A DNA stretch of 64,000 bases from Streptomyces alfalfae (GTDB lineage Bacteria > Actinomycetota > Actinomycetes > Streptomycetales > Streptomycetaceae), in the NCBI RefSeq assembly GCF_004127445.1, contig NZ_QEXM01000051.1, forward strand, positions 296,446-360,445, given 5' to 3'. Below are positions 46,959 to 55,106 of the stretch, piece after piece. Positions within the stretch are counted from its first letter, which is position 1, and each line of letters begins with the position of its first letter. The translations under genes and the position numbers were made by a program. The notes beneath the pieces were generated by a model, which saw nothing but the letters and a program-made list of their open reading frames with translations, did no database searches and had not been told where the DNA came from.

Positions 46959-47432
46959 GTGAAGCTTGATTCGATGTACCAGGAAGTCATCCTGGACCAC
47001 TACAAACACCCGCACGGGCGTGGTCTGCGCGATGGCGACGCCGAGGTGCACCATGTCAATCCGACCTGCGGTGACGAGATCACCCTGCGCGTGAAGTACG
47101 ACGGATCGACGATCGCCGACGTGTCGTACGAAGGGCAGGGCTGCTCCATCAGCCAGGCCAGCGCGTCCGTCCTGAACGACCTGCTGGTCGGCAAGGAGCT
47201 CGGCGAGGCGCGGAAGATCCAGGAAGTGTTCCTGGAGCTGATGCAGTCGAAGGGCAAGCTGGAGCCGGACGACGCGATGGAGGAGGTCCTGGAGGACGCC
47301 GTCGCGTTCGCCGGGGTCTCCAAGTACCCGGCCCGGGTGAAGTGCGCCCTGCTGAGCTGGATGGCCTGGAAGGACGCGACCGCCCAGGCGCTGGGCGAGA
47401 CCGACGGGGCCGCAGAAAGGAAGACGGCATGA
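46959..47432 (+). CDS. sufU: zinc-dependent sulfurtransferase SufU
   Basis: A 157-residue partner that accepts sulfur from SufS. The zinc ligands are Cys in NPTCGDEI, Asp/Cys in GQGCSISQAS, and Cys in RVKCALLSW. The central region carries LLVGKELGEARKIQ, the insertion that marks SufU rather than IscU. The GTG start lies 15 bp after sufS. It overlaps the sufT gene by 4 bp. Confidence 0.95.
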   Translation: MKLDSMYQEVILDHYKHPHGRGLRDGDAEVHHVNPTCGDEITLRVKYDGSTIADVSYEGQGCSISQASASVLNDLLVGKELGEARKIQEVFLELMQSKGKLEPDDAMEEVLEDAVAFAGVSKYPARVKCALLSWMAWKDATAQALGETDGAAERKTA

Positions 47433-47767
47433 GCGAGAACGAGACCCTCACCACGAAGCCCGCTTCGGAGGAGGAGGTCCGCGAGGCGCTGTACGACGTC
47501 GTCGACCCCGAGCTGGGCATCGACGTCGTGAACCTCGGCCTGATCTACGGCGTGCACATCGACGACGCGAACATCGCGACGATCGACATGACGCTGACCT
47601 CGGCGGCCTGTCCGCTGACGGACGTCATCGAGGACCAGGCGAAGTCCGCCACGGAAGGCATCGTCAACGAGCTCCGGATCAACTGGGTCTGGATGCCGCC
47701 GTGGGGCCCGGACAAGATCACGGACGACGGCCGCGAGCAGCTTCGCGCGCTCGGGTTCAACGTCTGA
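47429..47767 (+). CDS. sufT: SufT-like metal-sulfur cluster maturation protein
   Basis: A 112-residue protein of the DUF59/MIP18 family (SufT), helping cluster transfer or maturation. Family signatures are VVDPELGIDVVNLGLIYGVH and MTLTSAACPLTDVIEDQ, which contains the conserved Cys. The C-terminal WVWMPPWGPDKITDDGREQL is also typical. It is the last gene of the suf operon, followed by a strong terminator. Confidence 0.93.
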   Translation: MSENETLTTKPASEEEVREALYDVVDPELGIDVVNLGLIYGVHIDDANIATIDMTLTSAACPLTDVIEDQAKSATEGIVNELRINWVWMPPWGPDKITDDGREQLRALGFNV

Positions 47768-47777
47768 TCCCCCTGGC

Positions 47778-47820
47778 ACATCGAAGCCCCCCGGACCTCG
47801 TCCGGGGGGCTTCGATGTTG
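47778..47820 (+). terminator. suf operon terminator
   Basis: An 18-bp perfect stem, ACATCGAAGCCCCCCGGA (47778-47795) with 47801-47818, loop CCTCG, begins 10 bp after the sufT stop. It is the strongest terminator in the window. Confidence 0.92.
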
Positions 47821-47842
47821 TCCGCCGGGAGCCCGCCGGCAC

Positions 47843-47884
47843 CGTTGTGTACGTCTGTACGCAACGATATGTACACTCGTACGC
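47843..47884 (+). promoter_or_regulatory. promoter and operator of the SMR/TetR pair
   Basis: TTGTGT (47845-47850) and TATGTA (47868-47873) with a 17-base spacer form a promoter whose start would fall close to the ATG at 47885. CGTTGTGTAC (47843-47852) pairs with GTACGCAACG (47857-47866) with one G-T, and TACG/TACA elements recur at 47850, 47858, 47872 and 47880. This arrangement suits the TetR repressor encoded downstream. No Shine-Dalgarno precedes the ATG, so the mRNA is probably leaderless. Confidence 0.6.
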
Positions 47885-48205
47885 ATGGGATACGCGCTGC
47901 TGGCCGCGGCGATCGCGGCGGAGGTGGCCGGGACCACGGCCATGAAGTACAGCGAGGGGTTCAGCAGACTGTGGCCGTCACTGATCACGGTCGTGGCGTA
48001 TGTCCTCGCGTTCACGCTGCTCGCGCAGACGCTGAAGACGCTGTCCGTGGGCACGGCGTACGCGATCTGGGCGGGCATCGGGACGGCGGCGGTCGCCGCG
48101 ATCGGCATGCTGTTCCTCGGTGAGTCGGCCGGCGCCCTCAAGCTCGTGGGCATCGCGCTCGTGATCGTGGGTGTCGTGGTGCTGAACCTGGGCGGGGGCC
48201 ACTGA
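47885..48205 (+). CDS. small multidrug resistance (SMR) family efflux protein
   Basis: A 106-residue protein with four hydrophobic helices. It has the EmrE/QacE/SugE-type layout: the membrane Glu in LLAAAIAAEVAGTTAMKYSE is the essential proton/drug site, WPSLITVVAYVLAFTLLAQT is helix 2, and GTAYAIWAGIGTAAVA is diagnostic. It probably expels cationic drugs as a dimer. It may be leaderless. It is followed directly by a TetR regulator, whose ATG overlaps its stop (TGATG). Confidence 0.9.
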   Translation: MGYALLAAAIAAEVAGTTAMKYSEGFSRLWPSLITVVAYVLAFTLLAQTLKTLSVGTAYAIWAGIGTAAVAAIGMLFLGESAGALKLVGIALVIVGVVVLNLGGGH

Positions 48206-48750
48206 TGCCCCGCCGCCACGACCCCGAGCGGCGGCAGCGGATCATCGACGCCGCGATCCGGGTGGTCGGCGCGAAGGGCATCGGCGGGCTCAGCCACCGC
48301 TCGGCCGCCGCCGAAGCCGACGTGCCGCTGGGCTCGACGACGTACCACTTCAAGACGCTCGACGAACTCCTCGTCGCCGCGCTCCGGCAGGCGAACGAGG
48401 GCTTCGCGAAGGCGGTGGCCGCGAGCGGCGCGTTCGAGGACCCGCGGGCCGAGCTGGCGGGAGAACTCGCCGCGATGCTCGGCGTATGGCTCGCGGGGGA
48501 GCGCACGGGGGTCGAGCTGGAGTACGAGCTCTACCTCGCCGCCCTGCGCAGACCCGCGCTGCGGCCGGTGGCGGCGGAGTGGTGCCAGGGCCTCACCGAC
48601 CTCCTGACCGCCCGCACCGACCCGGTCACGGCCCGGGCGCTCGTCGCCCTCATGGACGGCATCTGCCTCCAGGTGCTCCTGACGGACACGCCGTACGACG
48701 AGGCCTACACCAGAGAAATGCTGAACCGCCTGGCGGCGGGGACCTCGTAA
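48205..48750 (+). CDS. TetR-family regulator of the SMR pump
   Basis: A 181-residue repressor. The N-terminal HTH is RRQRIIDAAIRVVGAKGIGG followed by LSHRSAAAEADVPLGSTTYH and FKTLDELLVAALRQ. The C-terminal ligand domain (about 70-181) is variable, with a YELYLAALRRPALRPVAAEW-type helix. It is co-transcribed and translationally coupled with the SMR gene. It probably binds the inverted repeat upstream of that gene and releases it with a drug ligand. Confidence 0.88.
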   Translation: MPRRHDPERRQRIIDAAIRVVGAKGIGGLSHRSAAAEADVPLGSTTYHFKTLDELLVAALRQANEGFAKAVAASGAFEDPRAELAGELAAMLGVWLAGERTGVELEYELYLAALRRPALRPVAAEWCQGLTDLLTARTDPVTARALVALMDGICLQVLLTDTPYDEAYTREMLNRLAAGTS

Positions 48751-49005
48751 GGGCCCCGCCAGGGTCGCGGGAGCGGCGGGGGCAACCACGATGAACCTGT
48801 GGTGGGGTACGGGCGGGTGGCGGCCCCGTCAGGGGCGCGGGGAACGGCGCGGGCGACCATGGACGGCCTGCGGTGGGGTACGGGCGGGTGGCGGCCCCGT
48901 CAGGGGCGCGGGGAACGGCGCGAGCAACCACGGACGGCCTGCGGTGGGGCAGGGGCGGGTGGCCCGGTTAGGGGCGCGGGCAACAGCGGACGGCCTGCGG
49001 CTTCC
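48751..49005. repeat. 71-bp tandem repeat, Streptomyces-type intergenic element
   Basis: A unit opening GGTGGGGTACGGGCGGGTGG starts at 48801, 48872 and 48943, an exact 71-base period. Each contains CGTCAGGGGCGCGGGGAACG. Degenerate partial units flank the array at 48751-48800 and 48960-49005. I recognise the GGGGCGCGGGGAAC core as a common dispersed intergenic element of Streptomyces. It holds short frames on both strands but none with coding character. The stretch 49006-49125 shows nothing further besides the dapD leader. Confidence 0.75.
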
Positions 49006-49125
49006 GCACCGGCAGGCGGCCGTCAGGGGCGGCAGTGGCGAGGGGCCGCCAGGCCCCGGGCCAGCTTCGGCCCGGACCGTGAGACCGGTTAGCCCCCGCG
49101 CCCCCGCTCCGGTTAGGTTTCACCC

Positions 49126-50115
49126 ATGACCGATACGACTGCTACTCGCACCACCGGCGCCGTCGCCGCAGGCCTTGCCACCGTCACCGCCGACGGCACC
49201 GTTCTCGACACCTGGTTCCCCGCGCCCGAGCTCGTCGCCGAGGCCGGCCCCGCCGGCAGCGAGCGGCTGACCGCCGAGCGCGCCGTCGAACTGCTCGGCG
49301 AGGGCGCCGCGAAGGCCGTCGGCCCCGACGCCCGCCGCGGCGTCGAGATCATCGCCGTACGTACGGTCATCGCGTCCCTGGACGACAAGCCCCTGGACGC
49401 CCACGACGTCTACCTGCGGCTGCACCTGCTCAGCCACCGCCTGGTCAAGCCGCACGGCGTGAACCTCGACGGGCAGTTCGGCTTCCTCGCCAACGTCGCC
49501 TGGACCTCGCTCGGCCCGGTCGCCGTGGACGACGTCGAGAAGGTGCGGCTCAACGCCCGCGCCGAGGGCCTGCACCTCGCCGTGACGTCGATCGACAAGT
49601 TCCCGCGCATGACGGATTACGTCACGCCGAAGGGCGTCCGCATCGCCGACGCCGACCGCGTCCGCCTCGGCGCGCACCTCGCCGAGGGCACCACGGTCAT
49701 GCACGAGGGCTTCGTGAACTTCAACGCGGGCACCCTCGGCACCTCGATGATCGAGGGGCGCATCTCCGCGGGCGTCGTCATCGGCGACGGCTCCGACATC
49801 GGCGGCGGCGCCTCCACCATGGGCACGCTCTCCGGCGGCGGCAACGTCCGCATCGTCATCGGCGAGCGCTGCCTGATCGGCGCGGAGGCGGGCGTCGGCA
49901 TCGCGCTCGGCGACGAGTGCGTCGTCGAGGCCGGCCTGTACGTCACCGCGGGCACCCGCGTGACGATGCCCGACGGCCAGATCGTCAAGGCCCGCGAGCT
50001 CTCCGGCGCCTCGAACATCCTCTTCCGCCGCAACTCGGTCACGGGCACGGTCGAGGCCCGCCCGAACAACGCGGTCTGGGGCGGCCTGAACGAGATCCTG
50101 CACAGCCACAACTGA
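49126..50115 (+). CDS. dapD: tetrahydrodipicolinate N-succinyltransferase
   Basis: Succinylates tetrahydrodipicolinate in the DAP/lysine pathway. It has 329 residues, the actinobacterial long form. An N-terminal alpha/beta domain is followed by a left-handed beta-helix of hexapeptide repeats, for example GTTVMHEGFVNFNAGTLGTS, VVIGDGSDIGGGASTMGTLS and CVVEAGLYVTAGTRVTMPDG. ARPNNAVWGGLNEILHSHN is the conserved end. No Shine-Dalgarno is clear before the ATG. It is not clustered with other dap genes except dapA 2 kb away. Confidence 0.95.
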   Translation: MTDTTATRTTGAVAAGLATVTADGTVLDTWFPAPELVAEAGPAGSERLTAERAVELLGEGAAKAVGPDARRGVEIIAVRTVIASLDDKPLDAHDVYLRLHLLSHRLVKPHGVNLDGQFGFLANVAWTSLGPVAVDDVEKVRLNARAEGLHLAVTSIDKFPRMTDYVTPKGVRIADADRVRLGAHLAEGTTVMHEGFVNFNAGTLGTSMIEGRISAGVVIGDGSDIGGGASTMGTLSGGGNVRIVIGERCLIGAEAGVGIALGDECVVEAGLYVTAGTRVTMPDGQIVKARELSGASNILFRRNSVTGTVEARPNNAVWGGLNEILHSHN

Positions 50116-50166
50116 CGTCCACGGCCCGCCCCGGGGTTCTCCCCGGCGCGCGGGACCCGTCGCACC

Positions 50167-50196
50167 GGAGCGGTCGCCCCCAGGGGCGGCCGCTCC
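50167..50196 (+). terminator. dapD terminator hairpin
   Basis: GGAGCGGTCGCCCC (50167-50180) pairs with GGGGCGGCCGCTCC (50183-50196) with one G-T, followed by TTCGTGCG. Confidence 0.7.
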
Positions 50197-50298
50197 TTCG
50201 TGCGTCCGGTGGAGAATTTCCCCCGGCAGGCATAGCGGGGGGCGTCCGGACCCGTCCCTACTCGTGCGGGAGGGCAACAGGCCCACCAGGGAGCGAAG

Positions 50299-50859
50299 GT
50301 GACGATGGATGCCGAAGCGCAGAACAGCTTCCGGGAGTTCGTGGCGAGCCGGTCGCCGGCTCTGCTGAAGACCGCCGTGCTGCTGAGCGGCGGCGACCGG
50401 CACGCGGCGGAGGACCTGCTGCAGAACGCCCTCGTCAAGGCGGCGGGCCGGTGGCAGCGGATCGACGAGCCGGAGGCGTACGTACGGCGGATCCTGTACC
50501 GCCAGCAGGTGAGCCGGTGGCGGCTGAAGTGGCCCCGCCGTGAACTGGCCGTCGCCGAGCCGCCGGAGGGCGCGCAGGGCGAGGACGCCGCGTCCGCCGC
50601 CGAGTTGCGGATCGTGCTGCGCGGGGCGCTCGCCAAGCTCACCGCGCGCCAGCGGGCCGTGCTGGTCCTGCGCTACTTCGAGGACCTGCCGGAGGCGGAG
50701 GTGGCCCGGCTCCTCGGCTGCACCGTCGGCACCGTGCGCAGCACCACGCACCGCTCCCTCGCCCGGCTCAGGAGCCTCGCCCCCGAACTGGCGCGGCTGG
50801 ACGGCCCGGACACCGGCGCCCGTCCGCACCCCACCGACCTCTCGCCCATGGAGGCATGA
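50299..50859 (+). CDS. SigE-family ECF RNA polymerase sigma factor
   Basis: A 186-residue ECF sigma factor of the actinobacterial SigE family. Region 2 is at about 10-75 (FREFVASRSPALLKTAVLLS, then ERHAAEDLLQNALVKAAGRW-like). Region 4 is at about 115-170, with TARQRAVLVLRYFEDLPEAE followed by VARLLGCTVGTVRSTTHRSL. The GTG at 50299 follows GGGAG by five bases; ATG 50305 is an alternative. It overlaps the next gene, a putative anti-sigma partner. Confidence 0.9.
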   Translation: MTMDAEAQNSFREFVASRSPALLKTAVLLSGGDRHAAEDLLQNALVKAAGRWQRIDEPEAYVRRILYRQQVSRWRLKWPRRELAVAEPPEGAQGEDAASAAELRIVLRGALAKLTARQRAVLVLRYFEDLPEAEVARLLGCTVGTVRSTTHRSLARLRSLAPELARLDGPDTGARPHPTDLSPMEA

Positions 50860-50861
50860 CC

Positions 50862-52091
50862 ATGAACGTGGAAGAGCTGGTGCGCGAGTCGCTGCGGGAG
50901 CAGGCCGAGCAGGGCGGGCCCGTGCCGGGGAACTTCGCCGACCGGGTGCTCGCCGCACGGCGGCGCCGCAGGAACCGTACGGTCGCGGGCGCCTCGCTCG
51001 TCGTCGCGGCGGCCACCGTCATGGCCGTGGCGGTGCCGGGCCTCGACGGGGATTCCGGGCGGCAGGAGACGCGGACCGCCAGTGAGCTGCGGGACGGCGA
51101 CGTCGTCGCGCACCCCGGCCAGACGCCGCCGCGCGACCTGATCGCGGCGGGCGGCACGGCGCTCGCCGCCTACTACACCCAAAAGCGCGTCCCGCAGGGC
51201 AAGGGCGTCGAGATCAGCGCCCGTACCTACCGGCTGCTCGACCAGCGGACCGGCACCTACAAGAAGGACGCCCGGTGGTCCGTGCTGGCCGTCGCGCCGG
51301 GCATGCGCATGGCGGCCGTCCTCGAACGGGAGCTGCCCGCCCGGCGGATCGGGCTGCTCGACATGGTCACCGGCAAGGTCGAGCGGTGGATCGAGACGCC
51401 GCACGGGACCGGCGGCGTCGAGTTCTCGCCGGACGGCGAGAAGCTGGTCGCGACGACGTACGAGGAGAGCCCGGACCGGTTCGACATGGAGCACCCGATG
51501 ACCGACGGCAAGACCACGGAGCCCGGCCCCGCCAACCCCAGCAGGACCGGTTTCTACGTGATCGACGTGGCGTCGGGCGACTCCGACTGGAACGCGGTGA
51601 AGGAGGAGTCCGACGAGGTCGGCCTGCCGAGCATCAACACCCGGCAGGACTTCGGCTTCAGCGAGGACGCCTCCTTGGTCTACTCGGGTCTCACCTCGGG
51701 GAAACACCCCATGCAGTACTACGACCTGAACGGGCGCGAGGTGAGCGCTCCCGCGAAGGAGAAGCACCGGCACTGGGTGAACGAGGCAGGGCTCTCGCCG
51801 AGCGGGAAACTACTGGACGGCGGCTTCGCCGGAGGGGCCAGGACCACGGCGTCCGCGATCCTCGACCCCCGGACCGGCAAGAGGGTCACCAAGGTGCCCG
51901 GCCAGATTCTCCTCGCCTGGGCCGACGACAAGCGGCTCATCGCCTGGGACATCGCGTCCGACGGCAACGAGTACCGCCAGCGCCTCGTCCTCGTCACCGT
52001 CGGGAGCAAGAAGACCGTCCCGCTCAGCGGCTACCGCACGGGCTCGCTGAAGTCGACCGGGCGCTGGCACCCGCTCTTCGCCGACCGGTAG
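50862..52091 (+). CDS. single-pass membrane protein with WD40/TolB-like beta-propeller, putative anti-sigma factor
   Basis: A 409-residue protein. The cytoplasmic N-terminus (NVEELVRESLREQAEQGGPV ... FADRVLAARRRRRN) is of the type that binds sigma. A single membrane helix follows (VAGASLVVAAATVMAVAVPG). The exported part (about 70-409) has blades like VEFSPDGEKLVATTYEE, FGFSEDASLVYSG and AGLSPSGKLLDGG. The ATG at 50862 is preferred over 50856 because GGAGG then lies seven bases away. Coupling with the sigma gene fits a membrane-sensing pair. Its 3' end overlaps convergent dapA by 61 bp. Confidence 0.75.
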   Translation: MNVEELVRESLREQAEQGGPVPGNFADRVLAARRRRRNRTVAGASLVVAAATVMAVAVPGLDGDSGRQETRTASELRDGDVVAHPGQTPPRDLIAAGGTALAAYYTQKRVPQGKGVEISARTYRLLDQRTGTYKKDARWSVLAVAPGMRMAAVLERELPARRIGLLDMVTGKVERWIETPHGTGGVEFSPDGEKLVATTYEESPDRFDMEHPMTDGKTTEPGPANPSRTGFYVIDVASGDSDWNAVKEESDEVGLPSINTRQDFGFSEDASLVYSGLTSGKHPMQYYDLNGREVSAPAKEKHRHWVNEAGLSPSGKLLDGGFAGGARTTASAILDPRTGKRVTKVPGQILLAWADDKRLIAWDIASDGNEYRQRLVLVTVGSKKTVPLSGYRTGSLKSTGRWHPLFADR

Positions 52092-52972
52092 GCGTCGAGC
52101 AGCACCTCGGCCACCGCGCGCGAGGCGGGCAGCAGCGGGGGGCGCACTGGGCCCGCCGGGAGGCCGAGTTCGGTGAGCAGGGCCTTCGCGGTGACCGTGC
52201 CGGGCAGGCCCGCGGCCATCATCAGCTCGATGAGCGGGGTGGCCGCGAGCTGGCCCCGGCGCGCGGCGGCCGTGTCGCCCGCGTCGTAGGCGTCGAGGAC
52301 CGCGCGGACCTGTGCGGGGACGGCGTTGGCCACCGTGCTGACGCACCCCGCGCCGCCGACCGCGTACAGCGCCAGGCTGTACTCGTCGCAGCCCGCGTAG
52401 TAGGCCAGGTCCGTCCGGGCGATGACCTTCTGGCTGCCGAGGATGTCGTAGGCGCAGTCCTTCACACCGACGATGCGCGGATGGTCCGCGAGACCGAGGA
52501 CCGTCTCGGGCTCGATGCGGGTGCCGGCGCGGCCGGGGATGTCGTACAGCAGGGCGGGCAGCCCGACGGCGTCCGCGACCGTGCGGAAGTGCGCCGCCAC
52601 GGCGTCCTGCGGGGGCTTGCTGTAGTACGGCGTGACCACCAGCAGGCCGTGCGCGCCCGCCTTCTCGGCCGCCTCGGCCTCCTCCACGGTCCGCCGGGTG
52701 TCGTTGCTGCCGACGCCCGCCACGATCCGGGCGCGGTCGCCGACCGCCTCGGTCACCGCGCGGATCAGGGCGGACTTCTCGGCAGTGGTCGTGGTCGGCG
52801 CCTCGCCGGTCGTGCCGGACAGGACGAGGCCCTCGCAGCCCTCGGCCACCAGGTGCGCGGCCAGCCGCTGGGCGCCGTCGAGGTCGAGCGCGCCGTCCCG
52901 CGTGAAGGGCGTGATCATCGCGCAGAGCACGCGGCCGAAGGGGGCGGGGGCACGGGTGGTCACCAGGTTCAT
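52031..52972 (-). CDS. dapA: 4-hydroxy-tetrahydrodipicolinate synthase family protein
   Basis: Condenses pyruvate with aspartate semialdehyde in DAP/lysine synthesis. It has 313 residues, TIM barrel. GLVLSGTTGEAPTTTTAEK contains the Thr-Thr pair, ALLYDIPGRAGTRIEPETVL the catalytic Tyr, and IVGVKDCAYDI the Schiff-base Lys. GCDEYSLALYAVGGAGCVST is also typical. The ATG at 52972 opens MNLVTTRAPAPFGRVLCAMI. It may be one of several dapA-like genes. The overlap with the propeller gene suggests the two are rarely read together. Confidence 0.88.
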   Translation of the reverse strand: MNLVTTRAPAPFGRVLCAMITPFTRDGALDLDGAQRLAAHLVAEGCEGLVLSGTTGEAPTTTTAEKSALIRAVTEAVGDRARIVAGVGSNDTRRTVEEAEAAEKAGAHGLLVVTPYYSKPPQDAVAAHFRTVADAVGLPALLYDIPGRAGTRIEPETVLGLADHPRIVGVKDCAYDILGSQKVIARTDLAYYAGCDEYSLALYAVGGAGCVSTVANAVPAQVRAVLDAYDAGDTAAARRGQLAATPLIELMMAAGLPGTVTAKALLTELGLPAGPVRPPLLPASRAVAEVLLDAYRSAKSGCQRPVDFSEPVR

Positions 52973-53156
52973 GCGGCAAGTCTCGGGGCGCCGACGGTGA
53001 AGCACTACTTAATTCTCCTACGAGGTGTTCCACAGCGTCGCTACGTGATGCGGTCCTTGCGGAGCGGCTGATTCACGACTGGACAGCGTGGGCACGGGTG
53101 CCAACTCGCCCCCGTATGGGCCACCATGGCCGGACAGTCGGTCCCTAGGAGGCGTC

Positions 53157-53327
53157 ATGAGGCTCGGCAAGGCACTGGCCACCGGAATCGCCGAAGAGCG
53201 GCCACGGCCCTCGGGCGAGCACCTGCCCGAGGAGAACGAACCGGCACGCGAGGACGGGGCGGCGGCGCCCGCACCCGAGGCGGCGGCCCCTGAGCCCCGC
53301 CCCGCCGGGGTCGCGGCGGCCCGATGA
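53157..53327 (+). CDS. small Ala/Pro/Glu-rich protein
   Basis: A 56-residue reading frame with a good Shine-Dalgarno, TAGGAGG at 53146-53152. The sequence is MRLGKALATGIAEERPRPSG followed by low-complexity EPAREDGAAAPAPEAAAPEP. No motif, membrane helix or signal is seen. Its ATGA overlap with the next gene suggests it is translated and couples the following gene. It is of unknown function and might only act as a leader peptide. Confidence 0.55.
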   Translation: MRLGKALATGIAEERPRPSGEHLPEENEPAREDGAAAPAPEAAAPEPRPAGVAAAR

Positions 53328-54007
53328 GACTGCGGCTCCCCGAGGAACGCCCGAAGGAGCCGCCGACCGGATACAAGATCGCCCGCCCGGTGCTGTCCCA
53401 CGACGGCACCCGGGCCGGGTTCACCGGCGTCTCCCTCGGCGTCGGCCTGCCGTACGGCGTGCTCGACGAGGCGCGCTGCGTCTACGGCAGACGGCACAAA
53501 GCCCCGCACCGCCGCTGCGACTGCGGCTTCCACTGCGTGCGCGACCGCTCCACCGCCGAGGCGCTGCTGTGCACCGCCGAGCACCGCGGCGCGGTGCTGC
53601 TCGACGTGCGCGTGCTCGGCGCCTACATCCGCTTCGAACAGGGCTTCCGGTACGCACGGCAGCGGGTGTGCCGCGCCACGGTGCCGCCGTGCGGCTGCGG
53701 AGCGGCGGCCCCGCTGCTCGCCGACGCGGGCTGGGGCAGGCCCGGTTGGCGGGTGGCCGAGGGCGTCTGCGGGCGGTGCGCGGGCGAGCGGCACACGGTG
53801 TCCGTCGCGGAGTTCGAACGGCTCGCGGGGGAGGGGCTGCGGATGGCCGCCGCGCCCGCACCCGCCGGCGTCGGCCCCTCGCGGGGGCCCGGGATGCCGC
53901 CGGGGCTCGGCGTGCCCGAGCTGGTGGCCGAGGCCGCCCTGTTGCAGGCCCGCCTCGACTGGTTCCAGTCGGAGCTGGCCCGGTTCACCGGCGAGCAGCG
54001 GGGGTAG
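53324..54007 (+). CDS. Cys-rich conserved protein of unknown function
   Basis: A 227-residue protein. Its Cys pattern suggests one or two zinc sites: CDCGFHC (65-71), CGCG (123-126) and CGRC (149-152), with LLCTAEH (82-87) between. The N-terminus carries TGYKIARPVLSHDGTRAGFT, and the C-terminus ends in a helix (ELVAEAALLQARLDWFQSEL). No family name is recognised. It is coupled to the short gene before it and lies upstream of small envelope genes. Confidence 0.65.
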   Translation: MRLRLPEERPKEPPTGYKIARPVLSHDGTRAGFTGVSLGVGLPYGVLDEARCVYGRRHKAPHRRCDCGFHCVRDRSTAEALLCTAEHRGAVLLDVRVLGAYIRFEQGFRYARQRVCRATVPPCGCGAAAPLLADAGWGRPGWRVAEGVCGRCAGERHTVSVAEFERLAGEGLRMAAAPAPAGVGPSRGPGMPPGLGVPELVAEAALLQARLDWFQSELARFTGEQRG

Positions 54008-54063
54008 CCCGGCGCGGCGCGGGTACCCGGGCCTCCCAGCCGGACCAGAAGGGAGGCGGCACC

Positions 54064-54486
54064 GTGACCGGGACCATGGACGAGCGGCCGGCGCACGAGC
54101 AGGCACAGCACTCGGTGGGAGAACTCATCGAGCGGGCCACCACACAGCTTTCGGACCTCGTGCGTCAGGAGATGCGGCTCGCCGGGCGGGAGATGGCGGA
54201 GAAGGGCAAACGCGCGGGGCGCGGCGGCGGGCTCCTCGGGGCCGCGGGCGCGGTCTCGTACATCGGGCTCATGGCGCTCGCGGCCACGGCCGTCGCGGCG
54301 CTCTCGCTCGCGCTGCCCGTATGGGCCTCCGCCCTGATCGTCACCGGCGTGCTCTTCGCCGTGGCCGGGGTGCTCGCGGTGATGGGGCGCGGCCAGCTGG
54401 CCCGTGCGGTTCCGCCCACGCCGCAGGAGGCCATGGACAGCGTCAAGGCGGACGTCGAGGAGATCAAGGAAAGGGCGCACCGATGA
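54064..54486 (+). CDS. phage holin-family-like membrane protein
   Basis: A 140-residue protein with an amphipathic N-terminus (SVGELIERATTQLSDLVRQE), a basic stretch, and two membrane helices (GAAGAVSYIGLMALAATAVA; WASALIVTGVLFAVAGVLAV). It is of the actinobacterial holin-like family that usually lacks any phage link. The GTG follows GGGAGG at 54051-54056. The C-terminus (TPQEAMDSVKADVEEIKERA) is typical. It overlaps the DUF3618 gene by 4 bp. Confidence 0.8.
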   Translation: MTGTMDERPAHEQAQHSVGELIERATTQLSDLVRQEMRLAGREMAEKGKRAGRGGGLLGAAGAVSYIGLMALAATAVAALSLALPVWASALIVTGVLFAVAGVLAVMGRGQLARAVPPTPQEAMDSVKADVEEIKERAHR

Positions 54487-55106
54487 CGAAGACGCCCGAG
54501 GACCCGGGGCAGACGGGTGCGAAGGGGCCGGACGAGTTGCGCCGGCAAATCGAGGAGACCCGCGGACAGCTCGGCGAGACCGTCGAGGAACTGGTCGCGA
54601 AGACGGATGTGAAGGCCCGCGCCCGGCACAGGGCCGAGGCGGTCAAGGGACAGGTACGAGGAACGGCGGCACAGGTGCGGGAGAAGGTCACGGAGCAGGC
54701 GGCGCGCGTCAAGGACAAGGCGTCGGACGAGAAGGGCCAGGCCGCCGAAGGCGCGGCCCTGGCCACGGGCAAGGCCGTCGAGAGCGCCGCTCAGGCCAGG
54801 GAGAAGGCCGTCGAGGGCGCCGCCCTGGCAAAGGAGAAGGCGGCGGAAGGCGCCGCGCGGGCGAAGGAGGCCGTGCTCGGGGTCAAGGCGCGGGCCGAGG
54901 AGCACCCCGCCGTGGCGCAGGCCGAGCAGAAGGTCGCCGAGACCGCGCGCCGGGTCCAGGAGAAGGCGCCCGAGCCGGTCAGGACCGCCGCGGACACCGT
55001 CGCCCGCACCGGAAGCCGCCACCCCGGAAAGTTCGCCGCGGCGGGCGCGGGGGTGCTGATCGTCTGGATGGCGCTGCGCCGCCGCGGGAAGGCGGGCCGC
55101 CGATGA
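54483..55106 (+). CDS. DUF3618 domain protein with amphipathic repeats
   Basis: A 207-residue protein. The N-terminal DUF3618 block is DELRRQIEETRGQLGETVEE, followed by LVAKTDVKARARHRAE. The middle (about 60-165) is a long amphipathic Lys/Ala/Glu helix, with units like AKEKAAEGAARAKEAV that resemble LEA or apolipoprotein repeats. A C-terminal membrane helix (FAAAGAGVLIVWMAL) ends with Arg/Lys. It overlaps the holin-like and DUF4235 genes by 4 bp on each side. It may coat or tether the membrane. Confidence 0.85.
   Translation: MTKTPEDPGQTGAKGPDELRRQIEETRGQLGETVEELVAKTDVKARARHRAEAVKGQVRGTAAQVREKVTEQAARVKDKASDEKGQAAEGAALATGKAVESAAQAREKAVEGAALAKEKAAEGAARAKEAVLGVKARAEEHPAVAQAEQKVAETARRVQEKAPEPVRTAADTVARTGSRHPGKFAAAGAGVLIVWMALRRRGKAGRR

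Noticed and set aside
48799..49129. Open frames through the 71-bp repeat
   Set aside because: Their repeated Arg/Gly peptides only mirror the DNA repeat. No start site or motif supports a protein.
54064..54486. Prophage, suggested by the holin-like gene
   Set aside because: No other phage genes, integrase or att repeats are nearby. This holin-like family is chromosomal in actinobacteria.
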